From Acidobacteriaceae bacterium (lineage in GTDB: Bacteria > Acidobacteriota > Terriglobia > Terriglobales > Acidobacteriaceae), in contig PLHW01000029.1 of NCBI GenBank assembly GCA_003139095.1, positions 17,549 through 81,548 of the forward strand: a stretch of DNA of 64,000 nucleotides. Direction: 5' to 3'. The stretch's first letter is position 1; every line of letters starts with the position of its first letter. Under the pieces are notes generated by a model. It worked only from the letters and a program-made list of their open reading frames with translations, did not search any database and had not been told where the DNA came from. A program made the position numbers and the translations under genes. Below, piece by piece: positions 8,159 through 17,664 of this stretch.

Positions 8159-9949
8159 CTACGCGGACTCCGCATGGGAAGCGGGCAAACTGAACAGAAA
8201 CGTCGAGCCGTGATTCAGTTCGCTCTCCGCGCGAATCATTCCGCCGTGAGCGATGATAATGTGCTTCGCGATCGCCAGGCCGAGGCCGGTCCCGCCCGAT
8301 TCGCGCGACCTCGCCTTGTCGACGCGATAAAAGCGCTCGAAAAGCCGCGGAACGTGCTCCGACGAAATTCCCGGGCCGAAATCCCGCACATAAAATTCCA
8401 CCCCGTTTGCGATTGTGCCCGAAGGAGAGCTCGCTGTGCCCGTGGTGGACGCGCTCGTGGCCGTCCCTCCCGACGCCAACCGCGCCCCGAGCACAATTTC
8501 TTTCCCTGACGCGGCATACTTCAGCGCGTTTTCAATCAGGTTCGAAAAGATCTGGTGGATCGCCTCCCGGTCGGCGTCCACATGCGCATCGGGCGCGGCG
8601 TTGTCGACCTGAAGTTCCATGCCATACGAGCGAGCCACTTCGCGAAAGCTTTCGAGCGCATCGTGCAGCAACTCGTCAGTGCTGACCCTCTGAATATCGA
8701 ACCGCTGCTCGCCCGATTCGACGCGCGCCAGCGTGAGCAGGTCTTCGGTCAAGCGCGACATGCGCGCGGCATTTTTGCGGATGATCTCCAGAAAATCGCG
8801 CACATGATTATCGGTGATCGAGCCGTCGAGCAGCGTTTCGGTATATCCCTGAATCGACGTGAGTGGAGTTCGCAATTCATGCGAGACATTGGCGATAAAA
8901 TCGCGGCGCGTTTTCTCCATGCGCTCGGTTTCGGTGAGGTCGCGCAACACGGCGACGGCGCCGCCTCCGGGCATGGGCGCGGCGGTGACATCGATGGTGC
9001 GCCCAGAAGCGATCGTGCTGGAACGGGCGGAGGTGACGACATTGTCGTTCGCGGCTTTCTGGATGGCGGCGAGAAAATCGGGATCGCGCACGCTATCAAT
9101 CAGCGGCGCGTTCAGCCGGGGCGAGCGAAGCAGAAGACGGTTCATGCGGCGATTCGCCCACTGCACACGCCCATCGGCGCCGACGGCGATCACGGCGTCC
9201 TGCATGCTGTTGAGGAGCGTCTCGAGCTCATTCTGGCTGGTTTGCACGCGGACAAAGTTTTCTTCGACGCGCCGCGCCGTGCGGTCGAGTGCAGCGGCAA
9301 CCTGCCCGACTTCATCTATCGAAGTGGAGGCGATTCTGGCAGTAAGGTCGCCGGCGGCGACGCGCTCGGCGAAACTCACGATGCGCTTCAGGCGTCGGCC
9401 GAGATATTGCGAGGTGACGGCTGCGAGCAGAAGGGCGATTCCGAACGCGATGAGCGATCCGCGCAGCAACGCCTCACCCAACGGCCGGTCGGTGATTTCA
9501 ATCTCAGGCAACGGATAGGCCAGGCGCACCGCGCCTCCGGAGATGGGTGCGGCCACATAAATAAACGGAATGCCAACGGTGTGGCTGTCGCGCTCGTCGA
9601 GACCGATGGAACCGGAAAGCGCCGCGACGAATTCCTTGCGGCGCGCGTGATTTTCCATCGTGCTGGGATCGGCTTCGGAGTCGGCGAGCACCCTGCCGGT
9701 GGGATCGATGACGGTGGCACGGGCGCCGGCCGCCTGTCCCTCCTGTGAGGTGATGTCAGCGAGGGAATGCTGGTGGTCGTTCTCCACGCGATAGGCAAAC
9801 ATCACCACTTTTTGCCGCAGGTCGCGCTCGATTTGCTCGTGCAGCGTATGTTGCCAGACATTGCGCACCGTCCACTGGAGCGTGACCGCGGTGACTGCGA
9901 TCACCACCAGGAACACGAGCATCAACTTGACGAAGATGCGACTTCTCAA
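8159..9949 (-). CDS. phoR: PhoR-type sensor histidine kinase
   Basis: A 596-residue membrane histidine kinase pairing with the PhoB-like regulator just upstream. Order of domains: TM1 about 6-24, a periplasmic sensor of about 135 residues, TM2 about 161-183, HAMP, PAS (about 245-335), HisKA with the phospho-acceptor in NVSHELRTPLTS (His357), then the ATPase with N-box NLIENALKYA, DFGPGI and GGTGLGLAI. The frame is open further upstream. The TTG at 9947-9949 overlaps the regulator's TGA stop (TTGA), giving translational coupling and a good start. An unusual Ser/Thr/Gly-rich stretch (about 492-513) interrupts the ATPase domain. Confidence 0.9.
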   Translation of the reverse strand: MRSRIFVKLMLVFLVVIAVTAVTLQWTVRNVWQHTLHEQIERDLRQKVVMFAYRVENDHQHSLADITSQEGQAAGARATVIDPTGRVLADSEADPSTMENHARRKEFVAALSGSIGLDERDSHTVGIPFIYVAAPISGGAVRLAYPLPEIEITDRPLGEALLRGSLIAFGIALLLAAVTSQYLGRRLKRIVSFAERVAAGDLTARIASTSIDEVGQVAAALDRTARRVEENFVRVQTSQNELETLLNSMQDAVIAVGADGRVQWANRRMNRLLLRSPRLNAPLIDSVRDPDFLAAIQKAANDNVVTSARSSTIASGRTIDVTAAPMPGGGAVAVLRDLTETERMEKTRRDFIANVSHELRTPLTSIQGYTETLLDGSITDNHVRDFLEIIRKNAARMSRLTEDLLTLARVESGEQRFDIQRVSTDELLHDALESFREVARSYGMELQVDNAAPDAHVDADREAIHQIFSNLIENALKYAASGKEIVLGARLASGGTATSASTTGTASSPSGTIANGVEFYVRDFGPGISSEHVPRLFERFYRVDKARSRESGGTGLGLAIAKHIIIAHGGMIRAESELNHGSTFLFSLPASHAESA

Positions 9950-10647
9950 TGGGGAACCTCGAAGCGGTAGCCTGCGCCGCGGACCGTCTTCAGGTAGCGT
10001 GGATTTTCCGGATCGGGCTCGATTTTTTCGCGGATGCGGCGCACATAAACGTCCACCGATCGCGGCGTGACATACGCGGTGTCGCGCCAAACTGAGTCGA
10101 GCAATTGGTCGCGGGTGAACACGCGCCCCGCGTGCCGCATGAAGTAGTCGAGCAGCCGAAATTCAGTGGCCGTGGTCGGCACCTGCTTTCCGCGCACGGT
10201 CAACGTCATGGCCGCCGGATCGATGTGTACGTCCTCGATCTTGGTCGCCGTCGGCGGCAGCGGCCGTTCGAAGCGCCGCATCACCGCTTTCACCCGCGCC
10301 ACCAGTTCGCGCGGGCTAAACGGCTTCGGAATGTAGTCGTCCGCGCCGAGTTCCAGCCCCAGAATGCGATCTGCCTCGCCGCTCTTTGCGGTCAAAAAAA
10401 TCACGGGCACCGACGCCAGCGACACCGATTGCCGAATCTGCCGGCAAAGCTCCAGGCCGTCTTTTCCCGGCACCATGATGTCGAGCAGGAACAGCGCCGG
10501 GCGCTGCCGCTCCGCATCGGACACGACCAGATTGCCGGTCGAATACAGCCGCACGTTAAAGCCTGCGCCCTCCAGGTGGTGGCGCACCAGCCGCGAAATA
10601 TCCGGGTCGTCCTCGACGACAAATAATGTAGGTTTCACGGCCAACAT
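9946..10647 (-). CDS. phoB: PhoB-type OmpR-family response regulator
   Basis: A 233-residue response regulator. The receiver domain (1-120) has the complete phosphorylation site: acidic pair D13/D14, phospho-acceptor D56 in FLLDIMVPG, T86 and K108 in DDYIPKPF. The C-terminal winged helix (about 135-232) is OmpR/PhoB type, with TEFRLLDYFMRHAGRVFTRDQLL and VDVYVRRIREKIEPD, ending in RTVRGAGYRFE. With the adjacent PhoR and PhoU it should control phosphate-starvation genes. Its intact receiver contrasts with the degenerate receivers of the three LuxR-type regulators elsewhere in the window. Confidence 0.92.
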   Translation of the reverse strand: MLAVKPTLFVVEDDPDISRLVRHHLEGAGFNVRLYSTGNLVVSDAERQRPALFLLDIMVPGKDGLELCRQIRQSVSLASVPVIFLTAKSGEADRILGLELGADDYIPKPFSPRELVARVKAVMRRFERPLPPTATKIEDVHIDPAAMTLTVRGKQVPTTATEFRLLDYFMRHAGRVFTRDQLLDSVWRDTAYVTPRSVDVYVRRIREKIEPDPENPRYLKTVRGAGYRFEVPH

Positions 10648-10691
10648 TGTAGACCGGAAATGTAACAGTTCTGTAACAAGCGGGCGAGAAC

Positions 10692-11888
10692 TCAGCGCAG
10701 GCGCATCCCGGCCTCGGCCGAAAAGTCCATGGGGGCGAATTCGCGGCGCAGGAATTTGGGGAAGGCGGCGGCCGCAATCATGGCGGCGTTATCAGTGGAA
10801 AGCGAGCGGGATGGAAAGAAGACGGGCAGACCCTGCAACTCAGATTCGTGCTGAAATGTGGAGCGCAACTCCGAGTTCGCGGCCACGCCGCCGCTGACAA
10901 ACAGCGTGCGCACGTCATATTCGCGGGCCGCCGCCAGCGTTTTCGCCACCAGGTCGCTCACCATCGCGCGCTGGAATGACGCCACCAAGTTGAGCGTCTG
11001 CCGGTCCGAGAGGCGAAGGTAATCGTCGAGAGTGGGCTGGGCGGGCTTGCTATCGCCGTGCTTTTTGCCAATCTCGGCTAGCGCCTGCCGTCGCGCCTCA
11101 ATCGACGGCGCGAGGTTTTCCGTCTCGACATATCGCAGCACCGCCGTCTTGATTCCGCTGTAGGAAAAATCAAATCGCGGGCGCGCATTGGCCGGTTCGC
11201 GCGCGGGTGCGCCTTCGTGCCGCGAAGATTCTCGGCGGTCACGGTGCTTCATCTGCGCAATCTGGAATTTCACCGCATACGGATCGCCATGCGGGGCGAG
11301 GCGGTCAATGATAGGCCCTCCCGGATAGCCAAGCCCCAGAAGTTTCGCGACCTTGTCAAACGCCTCACCCGCCGCGTCATCGCGCGTGTGTCCGATCTCC
11401 GCGTAGGTCCACAAATTTTCCCGCTCTTCGGCAAGATAGAGATGCGTGTGGCCGCCCGACACGACCAGCGCCAGCACCGGAAACTCAAGTTCATTTTTGT
11501 CGCTCTGCCGCTGCTCCAGCAGCACAGCATGTACGTGTCCCTCAAGATGGTTGACGGCGATCAGCGGCTTCGAAAGCGCGTACGAAAGCGCCTTGGCAAA
11601 GCTGATTCCGACCAGCAGCGCGCCCGCGAGGCCCGGCCCTTGCGTGACGGCGAGAGCGTCGACGGAGTTGTAGGTTTGTCCCGCGTCGGCCAGCGCCTGC
11701 CGCACTACGGGCACGATAGCGCGCAAATGCTCGCGCGACGCGAGCTCGGGAACGACGCCGCCATAGGGGGCGTGCGTGCTGATCTGCGACGCGACTACGT
11801 TCGACAAAATCTCTTCGCCCGAGCGCACCACGGCCGCGCCCGTCTCGTCGCACGAGCTTTCAATCCCGAGAATGATCGCGTCAGGCAT
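10692..11888 (-). CDS. tsaD: tRNA N6-adenosine threonylcarbamoyltransferase
   Basis: A 398-residue TsaD, the Kae1/ASKHA-fold subunit. It transfers threonylcarbamoyl from TC-AMP to A37 of ANN-decoding tRNAs, with TsaB and TsaE (not in this window). Clear motifs are [16 protein letters not shown] at the N terminus, the iron-binding [35 protein letters not shown] and the C-terminal [12 protein letters not shown]. There is a small charged insertion ([19 protein letters not shown]) before [14 protein letters not shown]. It diverges from the cca gene across a repeat-bearing 195-bp gap. Confidence 0.95.
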   Translation of the reverse strand: MPDAIILGIESSCDETGAAVVRSGEEILSNVVASQISTHAPYGGVVPELASREHLRAIVPVVRQALADAGQTYNSVDALAVTQGPGLAGALLVGISFAKALSYALSKPLIAVNHLEGHVHAVLLEQRQSDKNELEFPVLALVVSGGHTHLYLAEERENLWTYAEIGHTRDDAAGEAFDKVAKLLGLGYPGGPIIDRLAPHGDPYAVKFQIAQMKHRDRRESSRHEGAPAREPANARPRFDFSYSGIKTAVLRYVETENLAPSIEARRQALAEIGKKHGDSKPAQPTLDDYLRLSDRQTLNLVASFQRAMVSDLVAKTLAAAREYDVRTLFVSGGVAANSELRSTFQHESELQGLPVFFPSRSLSTDNAAMIAAAAFPKFLRREFAPMDFSAEAGMRLR

Positions 11889-11910
11889 GAGTGAACATCA
11901 GTGCCAAGTC

Positions 11911-12044
11911 TTAACCGCAGAGGACGCAGAGATCGCAGAGAACTTCTTCATCTTGCGACTAGTTGTGGCCACAAAATGCATCGTCTGAGAGCGACAGATA
12001 CACGGAAAGCCGTCCTCTATGCCCTCTGTTTTTTCTGTGGTGAA
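11911..12044. repeat. Inverted-repeat-bounded intergenic element between tsaD and cca
   Basis: The left arm 11911-11940 reads TTAACCGCAGAGGACGCAGA then GATCGCAGAG. The right arm 12015-12044 is its imperfect reverse complement: by hand alignment 20 of 30 positions match, ending CTGTGGTGAA. About 74 bp lie between. The left arm recurs nearly unchanged, in the opposite orientation, at 32926-32953. The design (terminal inverted repeats, intergenic, no ORF) suggests a REP- or MITE-like non-autonomous element, but no target duplication was identified. Transcribed, it could form a long imperfect hairpin in the divergent tsaD/cca promoter region. Confidence 0.5.
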
Positions 12045-12083
12045 AGCTCTTTGCGTCATGCAACGATCCAACTGCTAGTCTAA

Positions 12084-13472
12084 ATGAAGGAGACCGCGCT
12101 CTTGCCGGACGCTAAACAACACGCGACCAACATTGCCCGCGCGTTGCGCGAGCGCGGTTACCAGGCCTACTTTGCCGGAGGGTGCGTGCGCGACACGATC
12201 CTCGCGCGAGAACCCGCGGACTACGACGTGGCCACCGACGCCACGCCGCGGCAGGTTATGCAAATTTTTCCGCGAACCTTCGCGGTCGGCGCGCAATTTG
12301 GAGTTGTGCTTGTGCCCGACGACAGAGCGTCCGACGCTCCCGACCGCCCGGGCGAGGGCCGCAAAGGCGCCGTCGAGGTCGCCACCTTCCGCTCCGATGT
12401 CGGCTACTCCGATGGCCGCCATCCCGACGAGGTACGCTTTACTGCGAGCCCCAAAGAAGACGTGCAGCGCCGCGATTTCACCATCAACGGCATGTTGCTC
12501 GATCCCTTAGCTGCCAATTCAACAACTGATGGGATTTTGGATTTTGTTGGCGGATGCGACGATCTGAAAGCGGGCATCGTTCGCGCCATCGGCGATCCCT
12601 CCCGACGCTTTGCCGAAGACAAGCTGCGCATGCTGCGCGGCGTGCGCTTTGCGGCGCGCTTCGGATACCAGATCGAGCCCGCAACGTTTTCGGCAATCCA
12701 GCAACTGGCGCGGCAAATTCACCAGGTTTCGCAGGAACGCGTGCGCGAAGAGCTGACCAAAATGCTGACCGAAGGCCGCGCCCGGCAGGCGTTTATGCTG
12801 CTCGATGAGAGCGGACTGCTGCGGGAAGTGTTGCCGGAAATCTCAGCCATGAAAGGCGTCGAGCAGCCGCCGCAGTTTCATCCCGAGGGGGACGTTTTTG
12901 TACATACATTGTTGCTGCTCGAAAAGCTGCCCGCCGGATGCTCGAAGACGCTCGCTTGGGGCGCGCTGCTGCACGATGTAGGCAAGCCGGCGACCTTTCG
13001 CGTTGCGCCCGACCGCATTCGCTTCGATGGGCATGTGGAGGTCGGTGTCAAAATGGCCGCCGAAATCTGCCGCCGCCTGCGCTTCTCGAACGATGAGACG
13101 GATCAGATTCTCGCCCTCGTCGACAATCACATGCGCTTCGCCGATGTGCATCGCATGAAAGAATCGACGCTGAAAAGATTTCTGCGCCTGCCCGCCTTCG
13201 ACGAGCATGTGGAGTTGCACCGCATCGACTGCCTCTCCAGCAACGGCCAGCTCGACTCCTACGATTACGTGCGCGCCCAGATGCAGGCGATTCCGCCCGA
13301 AGAAATCCACCCGCAGCCACTCCTGACGGGCGACGATTTGATCGAGGCCGGCTACGAGCCCGGCCCGCGCTTCAAAGAAATTTTAGGAGCCGTGGAGGAC
13401 GCCCAACTCGAAGGCCGCATCTCTACGCGCGAAGAGGCGATGGAGTACGTGCTCCGCGAATTTCCTGCGTAG
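12084..13472 (+). CDS. cca: CCA tRNA nucleotidyltransferase / poly(A) polymerase family
   Basis: A 462-residue class II nucleotidyltransferase. The head domain has the nucleotidyltransferase motif AGGCVRDTILAREPADYDVA (about residues 31-50), with the two catalytic Asp in DYD. It is followed by TFRSDVGYSDGRHPDEV and RRDFTINGML. The neck and body run through EDKLRMLRGVRFAARFGY and RVREELTKML. A C-terminal HD domain (LLHDVGKPATF, then VDNHMRFADVH) suggests the HD-containing CCA-adding type with phosphohydrolase activity. A poly(A) polymerase role is the alternative. The ATG at 12084 fits the family start. Confidence 0.9.
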   Translation: MKETALLPDAKQHATNIARALRERGYQAYFAGGCVRDTILAREPADYDVATDATPRQVMQIFPRTFAVGAQFGVVLVPDDRASDAPDRPGEGRKGAVEVATFRSDVGYSDGRHPDEVRFTASPKEDVQRRDFTINGMLLDPLAANSTTDGILDFVGGCDDLKAGIVRAIGDPSRRFAEDKLRMLRGVRFAARFGYQIEPATFSAIQQLARQIHQVSQERVREELTKMLTEGRARQAFMLLDESGLLREVLPEISAMKGVEQPPQFHPEGDVFVHTLLLLEKLPAGCSKTLAWGALLHDVGKPATFRVAPDRIRFDGHVEVGVKMAAEICRRLRFSNDETDQILALVDNHMRFADVHRMKESTLKRFLRLPAFDEHVELHRIDCLSSNGQLDSYDYVRAQMQAIPPEEIHPQPLLTGDDLIEAGYEPGPRFKEILGAVEDAQLEGRISTREEAMEYVLREFPA

Positions 13473-13492
13473 TTCTGTGCGATAACCCTCCG

Positions 13493-14239
13493 TTACTTTG
13501 CTTCCTGGGCGTGGAGTACGAGTCGGCCGCTGAGCCCCCCGACGATTGCTCCGACAAGGATTGTTGCGATGAGCGTATAGCCGCCTTCGATCAGGAGCAG
13601 ATCGCGCGGGAGGCTCAGTGACGAGGGTAAAGTCACAACGAAGAGGACAAGCCAAAGGAAGATAGCAGAAAGAATTCCCTGCCAGACGCCTTTGCGGGAA
13701 GGCCAGGTTTGCAGCCAGGCGACACCGTAAGCAAACAGCAGGCATGCAGCGATGCTAAGCAGGTGCGGAGACAACCAGTGGACCATCTCCTTCACCTCTG
13801 CCGGACTGAGGCCGAGGGCGGTGGTCCAGCGGCCACGGAACAGATACTCGGAATGCCACCATAACCCAACGTAGCAGGCCACGAAAGCGGCCAGAAGCAC
13901 GGGCAGATGATAAATCTGGCGGCGCGTCCGGGGGATTTGGATTTCGCCGAGCGTGTAGGGTTCGTTGTGCAGGGCTTCTTGGAGACACTCCTGTCCGCAC
14001 TCGGCGCGCTCGGGCCAGCGCGTGCAATCGGAGAGTCGAAATTCAGCGGTGTCGCGCAGTCCGGTTGTGGCAGCGTGGCGGGCGTCGATGGTGACGCCAA
14101 CTTGCTGCTGCGTCTCCGGGCAGGTAACGGCTCGAGGGGCAGAATACCGATGGTGGATTTCGCGCGCCCAAAGCGCAGGCATGAGGAGGATAAGGGCAAC
14201 ACCGAAGACGAACAGAAGGGACGCGAATAGCAGCAACAT
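13493..14239 (-). CDS. Membrane protein with Cys motif and DUF1761-like C-terminal part
   Basis: A 248-residue membrane protein of unknown function. TM1 covers about residues 1-22. A soluble segment follows with a four-Cys pattern (TCPETQQQVGVTIDA, then LSDCTRWPERAECGQECL) that could bind a metal. Four more hydrophobic helices follow. The C-terminal part (LLAAFVACYVGLWWHSEYL, then ALGLSPAEVKEM) resembles DUF1761 membrane proteins, which is an inference from motif shape. The frame opens at 14356, but the ATG at 14237-14239 is preceded by a strong AGGAGGTG ribosome site, which decides the start. It is convergent with cca, with 20 bp between them. Confidence 0.8.
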   Translation of the reverse strand: MLLLFASLLFVFGVALILLMPALWAREIHHRYSAPRAVTCPETQQQVGVTIDARHAATTGLRDTAEFRLSDCTRWPERAECGQECLQEALHNEPYTLGEIQIPRTRRQIYHLPVLLAAFVACYVGLWWHSEYLFRGRWTTALGLSPAEVKEMVHWLSPHLLSIAACLLFAYGVAWLQTWPSRKGVWQGILSAIFLWLVLFVVTLPSSLSLPRDLLLIEGGYTLIATILVGAIVGGLSGRLVLHAQEAK

Positions 14240-14448
14240 GACAACACCTCCTGGACCGTGCTGGTCGCCAGAGAGCGATTCGTTCCTCTGGGTACACGAT
14301 ATCGCCGGCCCTGCGGCGAAGTCTGTGAGCGGGATCACGCATGGTTGACTTGGCAAGAAATCCGCTCACGTCTCCGCCCCGCGCAGAGAACGTTCCGCGA
14401 ACATTCCTCACCCCTTACAGCGGAGTTCTCCGCCGTCGTTCCTCGCCT

Positions 14449-17400
14449 TTAGTCCCGGTCCTGCGAGCCGATCTCCGGGGCATCGGCAGGCGCGGGTTTT
14501 TGCAGGTCGAGCATCGGCAATTTCGCTTTCTTCAACTGCCGATTGACCTCCGCCAGCTCTTTCGCTCTAATCTCCACCCACACCGCCAACTGCTCCTCCA
14601 CCGCCTTTTCCATCTCGCCGAACATTTCAACCTGCTGCGTGGTCGGCGGAGCGTCAGCGCTGTCGAGGGCCGCGAGCATTGCGTTGAATCCGCCATTCAG
14701 TCGCGACAAACTCCGCCCTCCCGGCGTCGCCAGGTAATGCGACATATAGTCGCCTTCGCTGCCTTCGAGCGCCGTCGCCCGCGCCTCAAGATCCTGAAGC
14801 GACCTTGCGAGCTGAGGATTTTGTTTTTTGTCGCTGAGCGTCTTCAACTGCGCCCGCAAGCTCCTCACCTCTTGCAGCGCTTCATAATCGCGGTGCAGCG
14901 CATCCGCAATCTTGCGGTCGAGTTCGAACTGCGCGCGCAATTCGTCCGGCGAAAATTTCACGCGCGGGTCCATGCGAATTTCCAGCGGCTGCGTGTACGT
15001 TTGCCCATCAACCGTCAGCTTCACCGTATATTTTCCCGGTAAAACCGTCGCGCCCAGCGGGTACAGCGGCGTGTCGTGCGGAATCGCCGAGATGGGAAAG
15101 TCGCGCGACAGCACGTCCGGCGCGGGATACGTCAAGTCCCACACAAATCGATGCATCCCGGCCGCCCCCGAAGGCACGCGCGCCGGCCGTACCCAATACA
15201 TCGGCACACTAAAATCCCTGGAATCGATCGCCTCAGGTGTGTCGGCGCTGGAAAATCGCCGCACCGTCTGCCCGTCCGCGTCATCGATCTCTAGCGTAAC
15301 CGCGCCCGCCGCTGCTTTCAGCCAGTAGTCGAGAATCGCGCCATTCGGAGGATTTTGTCCCGTCGGCTCTTCCGGCGGCAGCGGCGTATCTGGATAGTTG
15401 TCGCGCCGCAACCGATACGTAAGCTCCGGCGCGAATAAATGCGCGGGCGCGGCGGCAACTTCATTATTGAACTGCCGCAGCGCCGTGATGTCATCCAAAA
15501 TCCAGAAGGATCGCCCGTGCGTGCCGACCACGATGTCATCGTTGTGTACGACCAGATCGCGTACCGAAGTCGGCGGCAGATTCAGCTTCAGCGACTGCCA
15601 GTGGTCGCCGTCATCCCACGAGGCGTATACCGAGCGCTCGGTCGCGGCAAAGAGCAGTCCCTTGCGCTCCGGATCTTCGCGCACGCTGTTGACCGGCTCA
15701 TCGTCCGGCAGCCCACTCACAATCTTCTGCCACGTCTTGCCGCCATCGTGGGTGCGATAGATATAAGGATGCAGATCGTCGAGCCGGAAACGATTGACCG
15801 CGGCATAGGCAGTTGAGGCATCGAAGTGTGACGCATCCATCTGCGCCAGCTTGCTCCACGGCGTCAGGTCCGGTGGCGTTACGTTCTCCCACGTTCTGCC
15901 GCCGTTGCGGGTCACCTGAATCAGCCCATCGTCGGTGCCAATCCAGATCAAATTCGCGTCCTTCGGCGAGGGCGCAACGGAGTAGATTACGCCGCGATGC
16001 TTGCCCTTCGCCGGGTCATCGGCCACAAATTCTCCGAGCGTTGGCGGCGAGCCGGGATCGTCGCGCGTCAGGTCCGGGCTGATGACCTGCCAGCCATTTC
16101 CGCCGTCGCGCGTCACAAACAGCACGTTCGATCCCAGATACAGCGCGTGCGGATCGGCCGCGGAAAAAATCAGCGGCGCCGTGCGGTCGAAACGATACTT
16201 GCCCGTGCGCAGAACGACCGGCGAAATATCGCGCGTCTGGCCTGTCGTGCGGTCAAACACCGTCGTCTTGCCGCCGTAAATTAAATTCGGATGGAGCGGG
16301 TCGGGAGCAACATAGCCATACTCTTCCACGCCCAGCGTGATCCAGTCGCGAAATGTGATCTCGCCAAAATCGCTGCGGCTGGCGGTGCCAGCAGAACCGC
16401 TCTCCTGCTGGCCGCCATACACCCAATAAGGAAACTGATTGTCGGTGATCACATGGTAGAACTGCGCCGTCGGCTGGTTGTACCACGAACTCCACGTCTG
16501 CCCGCCGTTCACGCTGATGGTCGCGCCCTGATCTACGGCCAGCGCAATAATGTCCGGGTTGTCAGGATTGATCCAGATGGTGTGATAGTCGTCGCCGCCG
16601 GGCGCGCCTTTGATCGCCGTAAAAGTCTTACCCGCGTCGGTGGATTTGTACGTCGTGGTATTCGCCACGTAGATCACATCTTTATTGCGTGGATCGACGC
16701 GCACGCAGGCGAAGTCGTCGCCGCGCCCAGTGACGCGATCTTCCGAATTCACCAGCGTCCAGCTTTCGCCCGCATCGTCGGAGCGATAAATCCCGCCGTT
16801 CTTCTTCGCGTATACCCAGGCATACATTCGAGTCGGATCGTTCGGCGAGATGCCAATGCCAATGCGCCCCACGCGCTCGGCTTCGCCCGGCAAGCCTTTT
16901 GTGATTTGCTGCCACGTGCTTCCGCCATCGGAGGACTTGTACAATCCGCTTCCGCTTCCGTTATATGCTCCTCCGGTCGTCCACGGCGGACGCCGCGACG
17001 CCCACATGCCGGCAAAAATCAACTGAGCATTGCGCGGATCGAAGGCCAGATCAACCGCACCCACGTTCTCGTCCTTGTACAGCACCTTCTGCCAGTTTTC
17101 GCCGCCATCGAGGGAGCGAAACACTCCGCGCTCCGCATTCGGTCCGTAAGGATGCCCGAGCGCGGCCACAAACACGCGATTCGGATCCTTCGGGTCGACG
17201 ATGATCGCGGCAATCTGCTGCGCGTCGTGCAGTCCCAGATGCCGCCAGGTCCGCCCGCCATCGCTGGATTTGTAGATGCCGTCGCCGACCGATAGATCGG
17301 GCCGCCGCAGCCCTTCGCCGCTGCCCACATAAACAATGTCGGGATTCGACGGCGCGAGCGCCAATGCGCCAATCGAACCGCTCGCCTGATCGTCAAAGAT

Positions 17401-17664
17401 CGGATTCCACGTCGCCCCAAAATCCGTGGTCTTCCAGACCCCGCCGTTATTTGGCGCCATGTAGAAGACGTTCGGCTGCGCCGGTACGCCGGAAATCGCT
17501 ACCGTCCGGCCGCCGCGAAACGGGCCGATCATGCGCCAGCGCAATTCCTGGTACATCGCCGGATCGAATTGCTGCGCGCAAATCGGCGGACTCGAAAACG
17601 CTACCCACAGTCCAGCCACCATCACCAGAAACCGGATCACCCACCGCTCGAATTGCCTTCCCAA
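14449..17664 (-). CDS. Large secreted Asp-box (BNR/sortilin-like) beta-propeller protein
   Basis: A 1071-residue exported protein. An N-terminal signal peptide ends near ICAQQ. Residues about 40-720 hold ten Asp-box motifs of the S/T-x-D-x-G-x-x-W type, for example SSDGGRTWRHL, SLDGGENWQKV, SDDAGESWTLV, TRNGGRTWENV and THDGGKTWQKI. These are the hallmark of sialidase/sortilin-type propellers. The C-terminal about 300 residues hold beta-rich segments and a helical region (LDRKIADALHRDYEALQEV). Such proteins are often called glycosyl hydrolases, but no catalytic residues were identified. The frame starts at a TTG; a GTG at 17638-17640 also gives a complete signal peptide. Confidence 0.85.
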   Translation of the reverse strand: MGRQFERWVIRFLVMVAGLWVAFSSPPICAQQFDPAMYQELRWRMIGPFRGGRTVAISGVPAQPNVFYMAPNNGGVWKTTDFGATWNPIFDDQASGSIGALALAPSNPDIVYVGSGEGLRRPDLSVGDGIYKSSDGGRTWRHLGLHDAQQIAAIIVDPKDPNRVFVAALGHPYGPNAERGVFRSLDGGENWQKVLYKDENVGAVDLAFDPRNAQLIFAGMWASRRPPWTTGGAYNGSGSGLYKSSDGGSTWQQITKGLPGEAERVGRIGIGISPNDPTRMYAWVYAKKNGGIYRSDDAGESWTLVNSEDRVTGRGDDFACVRVDPRNKDVIYVANTTTYKSTDAGKTFTAIKGAPGGDDYHTIWINPDNPDIIALAVDQGATISVNGGQTWSSWYNQPTAQFYHVITDNQFPYWVYGGQQESGSAGTASRSDFGEITFRDWITLGVEEYGYVAPDPLHPNLIYGGKTTVFDRTTGQTRDISPVVLRTGKYRFDRTAPLIFSAADPHALYLGSNVLFVTRDGGNGWQVISPDLTRDDPGSPPTLGEFVADDPAKGKHRGVIYSVAPSPKDANLIWIGTDDGLIQVTRNGGRTWENVTPPDLTPWSKLAQMDASHFDASTAYAAVNRFRLDDLHPYIYRTHDGGKTWQKIVSGLPDDEPVNSVREDPERKGLLFAATERSVYASWDDGDHWQSLKLNLPPTSVRDLVVHNDDIVVGTHGRSFWILDDITALRQFNNEVAAAPAHLFAPELTYRLRRDNYPDTPLPPEEPTGQNPPNGAILDYWLKAAAGAVTLEIDDADGQTVRRFSSADTPEAIDSRDFSVPMYWVRPARVPSGAAGMHRFVWDLTYPAPDVLSRDFPISAIPHDTPLYPLGATVLPGKYTVKLTVDGQTYTQPLEIRMDPRVKFSPDELRAQFELDRKIADALHRDYEALQEVRSLRAQLKTLSDKKQNPQLARSLQDLEARATALEGSEGDYMSHYLATPGGRSLSRLNGGFNAMLAALDSADAPPTTQQVEMFGEMEKAVEEQLAVWVEIRAKELAEVNRQLKKAKLPMLDLQKPAPADAPEIGSQDRD

